Shown in pieces: positions 1-7,810 of a DNA stretch of 64,000 bases. The stretch is from positions 1 to 64,000 of the forward strand of contig JAWDMO010000001.1 in NCBI GenBank assembly GCA_046536535.1, written 5' to 3'. Positions within the stretch are counted from its first letter, which is position 1; every line of letters begins with the position of its first letter. This DNA is from Conexivisphaera sp046536535. Its GTDB lineage: Archaea; Thermoproteota; Nitrososphaeria; Conexivisphaerales; Conexivisphaeraceae. The translations under genes and the position numbers were made by a program. The notes under the pieces are model-generated. The model did no database searches and was not told the DNA's origin. It saw only the letters and a list, made by a program, of their open reading frames with translations.

Positions 1-1028
1 TGTCCGTCGGCGGCCACCAAGTTCACGAGCCTGCCCTCCCCCAACAGATAGAGACGACGGCCGTCCTTCAGCCGGAACTCCTTGACGTTTAGCCTCACGT
101 CCACCTCCGATGTCGCCATGGATCTCAGGGACCTGACGTCTACCTCCACATCGAAGTGCCCGGCGTTGGCTAGGATCGCGCCGTCCTTCATGACGTCGAA
201 GTGCCTCCCGGTCAGCACGTTGATGTTCCCGGTGCAGGTAACGAATATATCCCCGATCTTGGCGGCGTCGATCGATCCCAGCACGTCGTACCCATCCATG
301 TACGCCTCGAGCGCCTTGAAGGGATCCACCTCGACCACGATGACGCGCGCGCCCATTCCCCGCAGCCTCTCGGCGACGCCCTTTCCCACCCAGCCGTACC
401 CGAGGACCACCGCGCGCTTGCCGCCCATCTGAAGGTTAGTAGCCCTCATTATGCCGTCCACGACGCTCTGCCCGCTCCCGAACCGATTATCGTAGAGGTG
501 CTTGCTCTTCGCGTCGTTGACCGCCATCACGGGAAAGCCGAGCACGCCGTCCCTCTCCATCGCGCGGAAGCGGAGCACGCCGGTCGTTGTCTCCTCGGTT
601 GCCCCGATCACCCCGCCCGCCGCGCCGAACCTGTGCGCCATCACGGATAGATCCGCGCCGTCGTCCACCAGAATTTGCGGGCTCTCCGCCAAGATGCGCC
701 TGTGATTCTCCTCGTATTCCCGATCGTCCTCGCCCCTCCACGCGTAAACGCGATGTACGATCTTCGAGAGGGCCGCCGCGACGTCGTCCTGCGCGCTCAG
801 CGGATTCGACGACGTTATGGATACCCGAGCACCGAGCCTCTCGAGGCTTATGGCTAGCACCGCGGTCTTGGCCTCCAGATGCAAGCTGATGCCGACGCGC
901 ACATCCTTCAGGGGCCTCTCGGCCTCCATCTCCTCGACCAGCGATGCGAGCACGGGCATATGCGCCATCGCCCACTCTATCTTATTGCGCCCCTGGGGCG
1001 CCAGGTTCACATCCCTGACAAGGCTCAC
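1..1028 (-). CDS. ahcY: S-adenosylhomocysteinase, 3' end cut by window edge
   Basis: Hydrolyses S-adenosylhomocysteine to adenosine and homocysteine, closing the methylation cycle in the cytosol. About 342 codons lie in the window; the family is usually around 420 aa, so the C-terminal NAD-clamping tail lies beyond position 1. Seen: NLAPQGRNKIEWA at residues 8-20, the substrate motif GISLHLEAKTAVL at 46-58, SNPLSAQDD at 74-82, YDNRFGSGQS, and the Rossmann motif VVLGYGWVGKGVA near residue 215. The start chosen is GTG at 1028-1026, giving the family's usual short N-terminus. An AT-rich stretch (1050-1062) between it and the divergent reductase gene can serve as a promoter for both. The call is safe. 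Confidence 0.95.
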   Translation of the reverse strand, partial: MSLVRDVNLAPQGRNKIEWAMAHMPVLASLVEEMEAERPLKDVRVGISLHLEAKTAVLAISLERLGARVSITSSNPLSAQDDVAAALSKIVHRVYAWRGEDDREYEENHRRILAESPQILVDDGADLSVMAHRFGAAGGVIGATEETTTGVLRFRAMERDGVLGFPVMAVNDAKSKHLYDNRFGSGQSVVDGIMRATNLQMGGKRAVVLGYGWVGKGVAERLRGMGARVIVVEVDPFKALEAYMDGYDVLGSIDAAKIGDIFVTCTGNINVLTGRHFDVMKDGAILANAGHFDVEVDVRSLRSMATSEVDVRLNVKEFRLKDGRRLYLLGEGRLVNLVAADG

Positions 1029-1069
1029 GACGGCCCATCGAAAGCGGTGCTTAAAATAAAATATGATTG

Positions 1070-2145
1070 ATGATAAAGGCCAGTGCGTTGGCGCGCGTAA
1101 CGATAGTGGGCGCGGGCGTAGCGGGCGCCTACCTGGGGGCCAAGCTCTCGCGGGAGGGCATCGACGTCGAGGGCATCGAGGCCCAGGATATCAGTAAATA
1201 TCATTCCGTGTGCGCCTGGGCGACGAGCGTGGACGGCATCGGGGGTATCTGCGCTCGATCGACCTGGATATCGACGGATACATCATCAGGGAGGCGGACG
1301 GCATCTACGTGGATCTGGGGGGAAGGCTGTACCGCGTCCCGACGCGCCATCTGGCTACGTTCGACAAGCCCGCGTTAATAGTGGATCTGGCCCGCTCGTT
1401 CAAGGTGAGATATCCGGTGAGGGTCAGGGGGATCCCCGATGTGAAGTCCGGCCTGATCGTGGACGCGACGGGGGTTCACAGGTCCGTCATAGGCCCCGCG
1501 GAGGACGGGGCTGACCTCGTGCTGCCGGCCTATCAACTCCTGGTCCGCTACAGAAACCCGCCCATGGACGGCTTCTACGTCAAGCCATTTCCGCGCTATA
1601 CGGGGTATTTGTGGTACTTTCCGCTCACAAACGGTGAGTTCTTCGTAGGCGCCGGCGATCTGCACCACGGGCATCTTAAACAAATCTCCGAGTTCCTGGA
1701 TAAGCATCCGCCGGATGAGGTGCTGCGCAGGGAGGGAAGGCCTATCAGGATCTCCCCGCCGGGGATCCTGAGGCCGCTCTTCAGGGCGGCGGGCATGGCG
1801 GTAACGGCCGTGGGCGAGGCCGCCGGGGCTGTGCTGCCCATGCTCGGCGAGGGCATTCTCCCGAGCGTGATGTCGGCCGAGATGCTATTCGAGCGCATAT
1901 CGAACGCGAGCGAGGCTATAGATCTGCAGTCATATGCCGAAGAGCTGACCAGAAAATTCTCCGTATTTGGTGCAGCATACAGATTCGTCAGGAAGAAACA
2001 GCTGAACGAATGCCACATTTCAGATATCTCCTGCATGGCAGATGCACTGAGGCTTGCGCTATTCTTCTCATCGAGGAGCGGCAGGAGGTTGACGGGTCTG
2101 GCGCCCACGCTCAGGCACGCGTATCTCGCGGTCAGGCCCTTCTGA
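1070..2145 (+). pseudogene. Geranylgeranyl reductase family FAD protein, frameshifted
   Basis: Geranylgeranyl reductases are FAD proteins that saturate the isoprenoid chains of archaeal lipids. The N-terminal frame (ATG at 1070) carries the dinucleotide-binding motif VGAGVAGAYLG at residues 13-23. The rest of the protein, from GYLRSIDLDIDGY onward to VRPF at 2145, lies in a different frame. The frames meet at the G5 run 1241-1245: one more G would give a continuous protein of about 358 aa. The downstream part keeps family features (LIVDATG, the FPLTNGEFFVGAG stretch, GEAAGAVLPMLGEGI). It may be a true mutation, a sequencing indel or frameshifting; the otherwise intact sequence argues against an old pseudogene. 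Confidence 0.8.
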
Positions 2146-2242
2146 AGGGCGTCGGGTTTCGCATGTAAACTGCGAGAATAGGACCGGGGATTCCATCGCC
2201 AAATTCCCGTGCTCTTATAAATGAGAAATGGTGCCATAGCGC

Positions 2243-2476
2243 GTGCCCGGGGGCAGGAGTCGCCTGTGGCGGCACTTGTACGCGCTGGCGCTGGCCGCGC
2301 TTATAGGGGGGAGTTCCGCGGGAGTTCTGGTGGGAACCTACTGGGCACTATCCGGCAGATTGGGATCCGTCGCTGCGATAGTAGTGGCAATTGCCGCATC
2401 GATCGTCGTGCTGTTCGCCATGATGTTATTCGCATATGAATTGACGGAAAAACTCGTAAAAAGAAATATTATGTGA
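2243..2476 (+). CDS. Small two-helix membrane protein, unknown function
   Basis: I do not recognise this 77-aa protein. It has a basic N-terminus (PGGRSRLWRH) and two hydrophobic helices, about residues 12-35 and 42-66, followed by a charged tail ELTEKLVKRN. The start chosen is GTG at 2243, because a TATA-like TTATAAAT at 2214-2221 lies at the right distance for a leaderless transcript. It converges on atpK, with its stop 3 bp from the atpK stop. A membrane protein beside the ATPase cluster is suggestive of an accessory role but nothing in the sequence shows one. Confidence 0.5.
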   Translation: MPGGRSRLWRHLYALALAALIGGSSAGVLVGTYWALSGRLGSVAAIVVAIAASIVVLFAMMLFAYELTEKLVKRNIM

Positions 2477-2479
2477 CTT

Positions 2480-2746
2480 TCAGCTTGGCAGGCGGCCCAA
2501 GAGCAATATCGCGATTGCTATTCCATATATGGCTATCGTCTCTCCGAACGCCAGTATCACTATGCTCCACGTCCTCAGCTCGGGCTTCTCAGCTGTGACC
2601 GCCAAGCCGGAGGAGCCTATCCTGGCCATTGCTATTCCGGCGCCCACGGCGGCCAGCCCGAACGCTATGCCGGCTGCCAGAAGCCCCATCCCGTAGCTGG
2701 ATGAGAGCGCCGCCGACTGCAGCATCAGGAGGAAATCGCCAAACAT
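2480..2746 (-). CDS. atpK: A-type ATP synthase subunit K (proteolipid c-ring)
   Basis: Membrane rotor subunit that carries ions through the A-ATPase. The 88-aa protein has two transmembrane helices (about residues 15-40 and 60-85), a glycine-rich first helix (GLAAVGAGIAMA), and the ion-binding glutamate in FGETIAIYGIAIAIL of helix 2. This is the single-hairpin form. ATG at 2746 was chosen; longer in-frame extensions read through promoter sequence. A TATA-like CTTTAAAGAG at 2771-2780 sits about 29 bp before this ATG, so atpK probably has its own leaderless transcript, which would help make the many copies needed for the ring. Confidence 0.92.
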   Translation of the reverse strand: MFGDFLLMLQSAALSSSYGMGLLAAGIAFGLAAVGAGIAMARIGSSGLAVTAEKPELRTWSIVILAFGETIAIYGIAIAILLLGRLPS

Positions 2747-2770
2747 ACGGGCTGTGGGGGCCCCTAAGTA

Positions 2771-2780
2771 CTCTTTAAAG
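2771..2780 (-). promoter_or_regulatory. TATA box of atpK
   Basis: The A/T-rich box CTTTAAAGAG lies about 29 bp upstream of the atpK ATG in a 142-bp gap that separates atpK from the upstream ATPase genes. Placement fits an archaeal promoter giving a nearly leaderless transcript. Inferred from position and sequence only. Confidence 0.5.
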
Positions 2781-2888
2781 ATTACTATACCCCACGTGCC
2801 GCGGGCCGGCAGTTCGAGCCGATCGGAGTGACCCGTCAGGTGAGAACCTCTACCCGGGAAATGCGGCCATTCGACGTCCGTTGAATTC

Positions 2889-3050
2889 CTAGCGGATTGT
2901 GCCCCTTTGAGCTTGAATCTCCCTGACCATGCCCTCATACTTGTTCTTTATATCATCTAAGCGCTCCTGCACCGCCTTTCTCTGGTCTTCCTTCATCTTC
3001 CTTATCTCGCTTACGACCGAGCTGAACGCCGCGTTAACCTCGTCGCTCAT
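2889..3050 (-). CDS. 53-aa coiled-coil ORF coupled to atpD
   Basis: A small ORF directly after atpD: its ATG (3050-3048) overlaps the atpD stop in an ATGA, so translation is very probably coupled. The 53-aa product starts MSDEVNAAFSSVV, is highly charged, is predicted helical throughout (EIRKMKEDQRKAVQERLDD with heptad-like spacing), and ends RGTIR. It has no membrane segment. In Sulfolobus, as I remember it, a small epsilon chain gene sits in the comparable place before the proteolipid gene; this ORF may be its counterpart, but I cannot show homology. It could be a peripheral or regulatory subunit of the A-ATPase. Confidence 0.65.
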   Translation of the reverse strand: MSDEVNAAFSSVVSEIRKMKEDQRKAVQERLDDIKNKYEGMVREIQAQRGTIR

Positions 3051-3685
3051 TCCCCGGAGCGCCTCTCCTCGATGACATATTTAAGCTTCTTCAACCTTAT
3101 GAATTCCTCGCGTTCACGCTCCTCAAGCACCATTGATATGAATTTTATATCCTCTGTGTATCTAGGTATGATGATATATTCGAGGGCGTTTATCAATCTT
3201 TGAGTTCTCTTCAGCTCGGCAGCTATCCTGAAGATCGTGTTCTCCACCTCCGCCGCCTTCAGTATATCTGCCAACGAAGACGAGAGCCTCCTCACGGTCT
3301 CGTCCAGCTCCGGGCTCGTATCCATGACGCCATATCTGGCGGCCGATCCGCCCTGCCTCATTATGAGGACCGGTATCCTCACATCCATAACCTTCTTGAC
3401 CTTGACGTCCACGTCCAGCCTCGTCTTGGAGGAGCCGGCTATATTATCGAGCTTCGTGGATCCCATGTCCACGTACGCCTTCAGCAGATGACCGTACGCA
3501 CTCAGAAGGTCTTCCGAGAGCTTGTGCCTTATGGTCTTGGCCTTCTCCACGTTTTCGTTGAGCTCCCTCAGGAGTACCTCCTTCTTATCCTCGAGTATCT
3601 TGTGTATGCGCCTTGACACCGATACATTCCTCTTAAGATTTATGAGCTGAAGCTTGGTGGGCTGGACCTTCCTGAGGGAGCTCAT
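3047..3685 (-). CDS. atpD: A-type ATP synthase subunit D (central stalk)
   Basis: Central rotor shaft that links the A3B3 head to the membrane ring. The 212-aa protein begins MSSLRKVQPTKLQLINLKRN, the typical VxPTKxxLxxLKxxL opening, and is almost entirely helical: a long N-terminal helix (about 10-75), a middle segment with DVDVKVKKVMDVRIP near residues 90-105, and a long C-terminal helix with NTIFRIAAELKRTQRLINALE. Length is normal. Its ATG overlaps the atpB stop (ATGA, 3682-3685) and its own stop overlaps the next small ORF, so B, D and that ORF form a coupled block. Confidence 0.95.
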   Translation of the reverse strand: MSSLRKVQPTKLQLINLKRNVSVSRRIHKILEDKKEVLLRELNENVEKAKTIRHKLSEDLLSAYGHLLKAYVDMGSTKLDNIAGSSKTRLDVDVKVKKVMDVRIPVLIMRQGGSAARYGVMDTSPELDETVRRLSSSLADILKAAEVENTIFRIAAELKRTQRLINALEYIIIPRYTEDIKFISMVLEEREREEFIRLKKLKYVIEERRSGE

Positions 3686-5076
3686 TTACCCTCCGACCTG
3701 CCCTTATAATATTTCTCGATATTCGCCCTCTTTATCTTTGTCAGCTCGCCCTCGGGCAGTATGGACAGTATATCCCATGCCAGGTCGAGCGTCCTCTCTA
3801 TGCTTCTGTTCTCGTTATAGGGCTGGCTCAGGAACGTGCGCTCGAACGCGTCCCCGAACGCGAGGTATTTCAGGTCTACCTCCGAGAGCCCGCCCCTCCC
3901 TATTATCTCGGCCAGCGCCCTCAGGTCGACGGCCCTTGAGTATGCATCGTAAAGCTGGTTGCTGACCTCCGAATGATCGCCCCTCGTCTTGCCCTCGCCT
4001 ATTCCGTCCTTCATCAGCCTGCTCAGGCTCATCAGCACGTCGACCGGCGGGTAAATGCCCTTCCTGTAAAGCTCCCTGCCCAGCACGATCTGCCCCTCCG
4101 TTATGTAGCCGCTCAGGTCGGGTATCGGATGCGTTATGTCATCGCTGGGCATAGTCAGTATGGGAAGCTGGGTTATCGAGCCCTTCCTGCCCTTTATCCT
4201 GCCCGCCCTCTCGTAGATGGTCGCCAGATCCGTGTACAGATATCCGGGATAGCCCTTCCTGCCCGGAACCTCCTCCCTGGCGGCGCTTATTTCCCTCAGC
4301 GCCTCGGCGTAGTTCGTCATGTCCGTGAGTATTACCAGCACGTGCATGTCCAGATCGAACGCCAAGTACTCGGCAACGGTCAGTGCTACCCTGGGCGTCA
4401 TTATCCTCTCCATGGCTGGATTGTCCGCCAAGTTCAGGAACAGTACGCTCCTCTTCAGGGCGCCGGATTCCTCGAGCGACTTGCGGAAGAACTCCGCCTC
4501 GTCGTGCTGAACGCCTATTGCGGCGAACACGACCGCGAACTCCTCGCCGCCCCTCACCGTGGCCTGTCTGGCCACCTGCGCCGCCAGCAGGTTGTGGGGC
4601 AGACCCGAGCCGGAGAATATCGGCAGCTTCTGCCCCCTCACGAGCGTCAGCATGCCGTCTATCACCGATACCCCCGTCTGTATGAAGTCCTCCGGATACT
4701 CCCTGCTGGCCGGGTTTATGGGCGATCCGTTGACGTCCAGTTTTCCCTCGCCGACCGGCGCGGGAAGGCCATCCAGAGGCCTCCCGAGGCCGTCGAACAC
4801 GCGCCCTACTACGTCCGGCGAGACGGGCATCTCCAGGGTCCTGCCCAGGAACCTGGCCTTTATCCCGCTGGTGGAAAGCCCGGAGGTGCCCTCGAACACC
4901 TGGACAATAGCCAGTCCCAACCCCGTCTCCAGGACCCTGCCGAGCCTCCTTTCGCCGGTCGGCAGCTCTATCTCGACTAGCTCGTCGTACGCGGCCCTGG
5001 TGACGCCCTCTACGGCCAGAAGCGGCCCCCTTATCTCCTTGATGCTGCTGTACTCGACTCCTCCCCAGCTAGACAA
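3682..5076 (-). CDS. atpB: A-type ATP synthase subunit B (non-catalytic)
   Basis: Non-catalytic nucleotide-binding subunit alternating with A in the head of the A-ATPase. At 464 aa it has normal length. The N-terminal beta barrel is followed by the nucleotide-fold region, where the P-loop is replaced by IFSGSGLPHNLLAAQVARQ (about residues 152-170), as usual for B. Later motifs include HVLVILTDMTNYAEALREIS and the arginine-finger region LMPSLSRLMKDG-like segment (LMSLSRLMKDGIGEGKTR). The start overlaps the end of atpA by 8 bp and the stop overlaps the atpD ATG. Confidence 0.96.
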   Translation of the reverse strand: MSSWGGVEYSSIKEIRGPLLAVEGVTRAAYDELVEIELPTGERRLGRVLETGLGLAIVQVFEGTSGLSTSGIKARFLGRTLEMPVSPDVVGRVFDGLGRPLDGLPAPVGEGKLDVNGSPINPASREYPEDFIQTGVSVIDGMLTLVRGQKLPIFSGSGLPHNLLAAQVARQATVRGGEEFAVVFAAIGVQHDEAEFFRKSLEESGALKRSVLFLNLADNPAMERIMTPRVALTVAEYLAFDLDMHVLVILTDMTNYAEALREISAAREEVPGRKGYPGYLYTDLATIYERAGRIKGRKGSITQLPILTMPSDDITHPIPDLSGYITEGQIVLGRELYRKGIYPPVDVLMSLSRLMKDGIGEGKTRGDHSEVSNQLYDAYSRAVDLRALAEIIGRGGLSEVDLKYLAFGDAFERTFLSQPYNENRSIERTLDLAWDILSILPEGELTKIKRANIEKYYKGRSEGK

Positions 5077-6853
5077 CTTCCCTCGTCACCTCCGCGAGCA
5101 TCGAATCGAACTCGGCGTGCAACTGTTTCCTCACGTCGTCCAGCTTGTAGAGCTGATCCTCCGACACCTCGTACCTGAGCCTCGGCAGGAGCGCCGCCAC
5201 CTTTGATGCGCGCACGTCATCGATCCTCGCGCCCTTCTCCAAGACGTCGAGCGCCCTGTTGTAGAATTCGACGAACAACCTCAGCAGCGCGACCTGCTTC
5301 TTGGGGCTCGCATAGCTATCCACCGGATCGTATGCGTTCTGCTGCAGGAACCCGAGCTTTATGAGCCTGGCCACGTCCAGCACGAGCTTCTCCTCGTCCG
5401 GGAGCGCCTCGGGCCCCAGCAGCCTCACGATGTCCTTCAGAGCGTCCTCCCGCTGCAGGACCTCGTATGCCCTGTCGCGCAGGTATCTCCACTCCTTGTC
5501 CACGTTTTCCTCCCACCAGCTCTGCACGGAGTCCAGATAACCGGAATAGCTCAGTATCCAGTTTATAGCCGGATAATGCCTGGAATACGCCAGGCCTGTG
5601 TCGAGCGCCCAGAATACCCTGACGAACCTCAGCGTGTGCGTGGTCACAGGCTCCGTGAAGTCGGCGCCGGGCGGCGATATTGCCCCCGCCAAGGTGACGG
5701 AGCCCACGCGTTTGGGCGATCCCAGGACCTCGACCCTGCCCGCCCTCTCGTAGAACTCGGCCAGCCTGGACGCGAGATACGAGGGGAAACCCTCCTCGGC
5801 CGGCATCTCCTCCAGCCTGCCGCTTATCTCCCTCAGCGCCTCCGCCCACCGGCTCGTGGAGTCAGCGACCATGAGCACGTCGTATCCCATGTCCCTGTAA
5901 TACTCGGCTATTGTCACACCGGTGTATATGCTGGCCTCCCTGGCGGCGACCGGCATGTTGCTCGTGTTGGCTATTAGCACGGTCCTCTCCATCAGCGGTC
6001 TCCCGGAGTACGGATCCTTCAGCTCGGGGAACTTCACGAGCACCTCCGTCATCTCGTTGCCCCTTTCGCCGCAGCCCACGTGTATCACGACCTTGGCGTC
6101 GGCCCACGAGGACAACTGGTGCAGCGTCACGGTTTTGCCGGTGCCGAAGCCGCCCGGGATGGCGGCGGTCCCTCCCTTTGCGAGCGGGAAAAACGTGTCG
6201 AGCACCCTCTGCCCGGTCGCCAGCGGAACGTTGGGCGGCAGCCTTGCCGTGTACGGCCTCTTCTGTCTGACGGGCCAGTAATGATAAAGCATCAGATCCT
6301 GTCTGCCCTGTTTGCCCTCCACCGTGACTATCGGGTGCTCGAGGTCGTAATCCCCCTCCGGCTCGGCGGAGATCACCTTCGACGGTGGAAGGTTCGGAGG
6401 CGAAAGCACGCGGTTTTCCAGTATCGGGGTCTCCTGCACTGTCCCGAGTATCCAGCCGCCGCCTATTTCATCGCCCTGCTTGACGTTCGGAACGTAGTGC
6501 CACTTCCTGTCCATGGATATGTTGGAGACGGATACCCCCCTCTTTATGAAAGACCCGACCATGCCGGCTATCTCGTTGAGCGGCCTCTGAAGGCCATCGA
6601 ATATGCTCCCTATCACCCCGGGCCCCAGCGCCACCGAGAGCGGACGGCCGGTCCTCTCGACCGGCTCGCCGGGCCTTATATTGCTCGTAGATTCGTAAAC
6701 CTGTACGAATGCCACGTCTCCCTCCAGCTTTATTACCTCACCGATCAGCTTGTCCTCGCCGACCCTCACGACCTCATACATGCTGGCGCCCGACATGTTG
6801 TCGGCCTTTATCGCGGGGCCGCTGACCCATGTTATCCTGCCCTGTGACGACAT
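5069..6853 (-). CDS. atpA: A-type ATP synthase subunit A (catalytic)
   Basis: Catalytic subunit that makes or splits ATP. The 594-aa protein has the beta-barrel N-terminus, the A-specific non-homologous insertion (about residues 110-190), the P-loop IPGGFGTGKTVTLHQLS near 230, the catalytic-glutamate segment GCGERGNEM near 257, and MVADSTSRWAEALREISGR. Start chosen is ATG 6853 (MSSQGRITWVSG); longer in-frame extensions read into atpE and are not supported. It begins 4 bp after atpE ends. No intein is present at the P-loop, a common insertion site in this family. Confidence 0.97.
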   Translation of the reverse strand: MSSQGRITWVSGPAIKADNMSGASMYEVVRVGEDKLIGEVIKLEGDVAFVQVYESTSNIRPGEPVERTGRPLSVALGPGVIGSIFDGLQRPLNEIAGMVGSFIKRGVSVSNISMDRKWHYVPNVKQGDEIGGGWILGTVQETPILENRVLSPPNLPPSKVISAEPEGDYDLEHPIVTVEGKQGRQDLMLYHYWPVRQKRPYTARLPPNVPLATGQRVLDTFFPLAKGGTAAIPGGFGTGKTVTLHQLSSWADAKVVIHVGCGERGNEMTEVLVKFPELKDPYSGRPLMERTVLIANTSNMPVAAREASIYTGVTIAEYYRDMGYDVLMVADSTSRWAEALREISGRLEEMPAEEGFPSYLASRLAEFYERAGRVEVLGSPKRVGSVTLAGAISPPGADFTEPVTTHTLRFVRVFWALDTGLAYSRHYPAINWILSYSGYLDSVQSWWEENVDKEWRYLRDRAYEVLQREDALKDIVRLLGPEALPDEEKLVLDVARLIKLGFLQQNAYDPVDSYASPKKQVALLRLFVEFYNRALDVLEKGARIDDVRASKVAALLPRLRYEVSEDQLYKLDDVRKQLHAEFDSMLAEVTREVV

Positions 6854-6857
6854 GGAA

Positions 6858-7472
6858 CTAACCCCCCTTGATCTCCTCGAATATAGCGCCCTTAATAGTT
6901 TCCTGATAGCGCGCCAGCCTCGCCTCGAACGTGTTATCGTAGGACACCCTCCCGTCGGCGCTCTCCACAACGAGGCCGCCGATCGAGTCCACCGCGTCCT
7001 CCGACAGCCTGAACGAGATGCCCTTGAAGCGCTTGCCTTTGGAGATTCTGGCGAGCAGCTTCTTCACGACGGCGGCGTCCGGCTTGGCCGGTTTCACGAC
7101 GAGATCCGCGGAGCCTATCGCCTGCGACGCCTCGTGAAGCAGCGCCTCCAGGATTTTCTCGTATTTTGCATCGCGCTCCATGGACGATATGGCCCGCATC
7201 GCCTCCTTCACTATGTCGCCGGATTTCTCGTCGAGCAGCTTCAGCAGCTCGCCCCTCGCCTTTATCTCGGCCATGCCGAGCAGCCTCGACCTTATCCCCT
7301 CGGCCCTCATGGAATAAACGCGCCGGAGGTCGTCCAGCTCCTTCAGCGTCTCCTCCTCATGTTTGCGCACCCGCTCGAGCGCCTCCGACTCCGACGATTC
7401 GAGCATCTCGTCCAGCTTCTTCATCTCGAGCTCCACGACATCGTCCACGACCTTGACGCCGGAGGAACTCAT
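6858..7472 (-). CDS. atpE: A-type ATP synthase subunit E (peripheral stalk)
   Basis: Peripheral-stalk subunit that pairs with H to hold the head against the membrane sector. The 204-aa protein has a long charged N-terminal coiled coil (about residues 5-95) and a mixed C-terminal domain including GGLVVESADGRVSYDNTFEAR (split here: GGLVVESADG then RVSYDNTFEAR), the family signature in which a short strand precedes the conserved Asp-Asn. Length is normal. The ATG overlaps the end of atpF by 4 bp. Confidence 0.93.
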   Translation of the reverse strand: MSSSGVKVVDDVVELEMKKLDEMLESSESEALERVRKHEEETLKELDDLRRVYSMRAEGIRSRLLGMAEIKARGELLKLLDEKSGDIVKEAMRAISSMERDAKYEKILEALLHEASQAIGSADLVVKPAKPDAAVVKKLLARISKGKRFKGISFRLSEDAVDSIGGLVVESADGRVSYDNTFEARLARYQETIKGAIFEEIKGG

Positions 7473-7765
7473 GCGCTCATCATCCCCTTGATCATCTCCA
7501 TGTAATCCATCTCCTTAGGTTCCCCGCCCGGGGATGGCAGCTCGTATATGAGCGGCACCGCGTACTTGCCCTTTATCAGCGCGAGGTCCTGGCTTATCTG
7601 GGATGCCAGGTTATCGCTGAGAAGCACCAGGCCCACGCCCCCGGTATCTATTATGCGCCTCAACGCGTCCAGCATGTCGCGGGAGCCGGATACCTCCACG
7701 CCCTCGGCTCCGATGAGCCTGAACGCGTTCACGAATATCTTGTCGCCTATAGCGACAACCCTCAC
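7469..7765 (-). CDS. atpF: A-type ATP synthase subunit F (central stalk)
   Basis: Small regulatory subunit of the central shaft. GTG at 7765 was chosen: it gives MRVVAIGDKIFVNAFRLIG, the usual start of the family, and 98 aa, the usual length. A TATA-like TTTTTTATAG at 7788-7797 lies at the spacing expected for a leaderless transcript from that GTG. An upstream in-frame ATG at 7786 would add seven residues and is possible. Later motif: GLVLLSDNLASQIS. The promoter region is shared with the divergent atpI. Confidence 0.92.
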   Translation of the reverse strand: MRVVAIGDKIFVNAFRLIGAEGVEVSGSRDMLDALRRIIDTGGVGLVLLSDNLASQISQDLALIKGKYAVPLIYELPSPGGEPKEMDYMEMIKGMMSA

Positions 7766-7810
7766 GCGGTGCCCCAAGCAACCCATCTATAAAAAAGTTA
7801 AAATCTAGGC

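Noticed and set aside
3973..4980. Open frame of 335 codons antisense to atpB
   Set aside because: Antisense to a highly conserved gene, with no promoter or recognisable motif.
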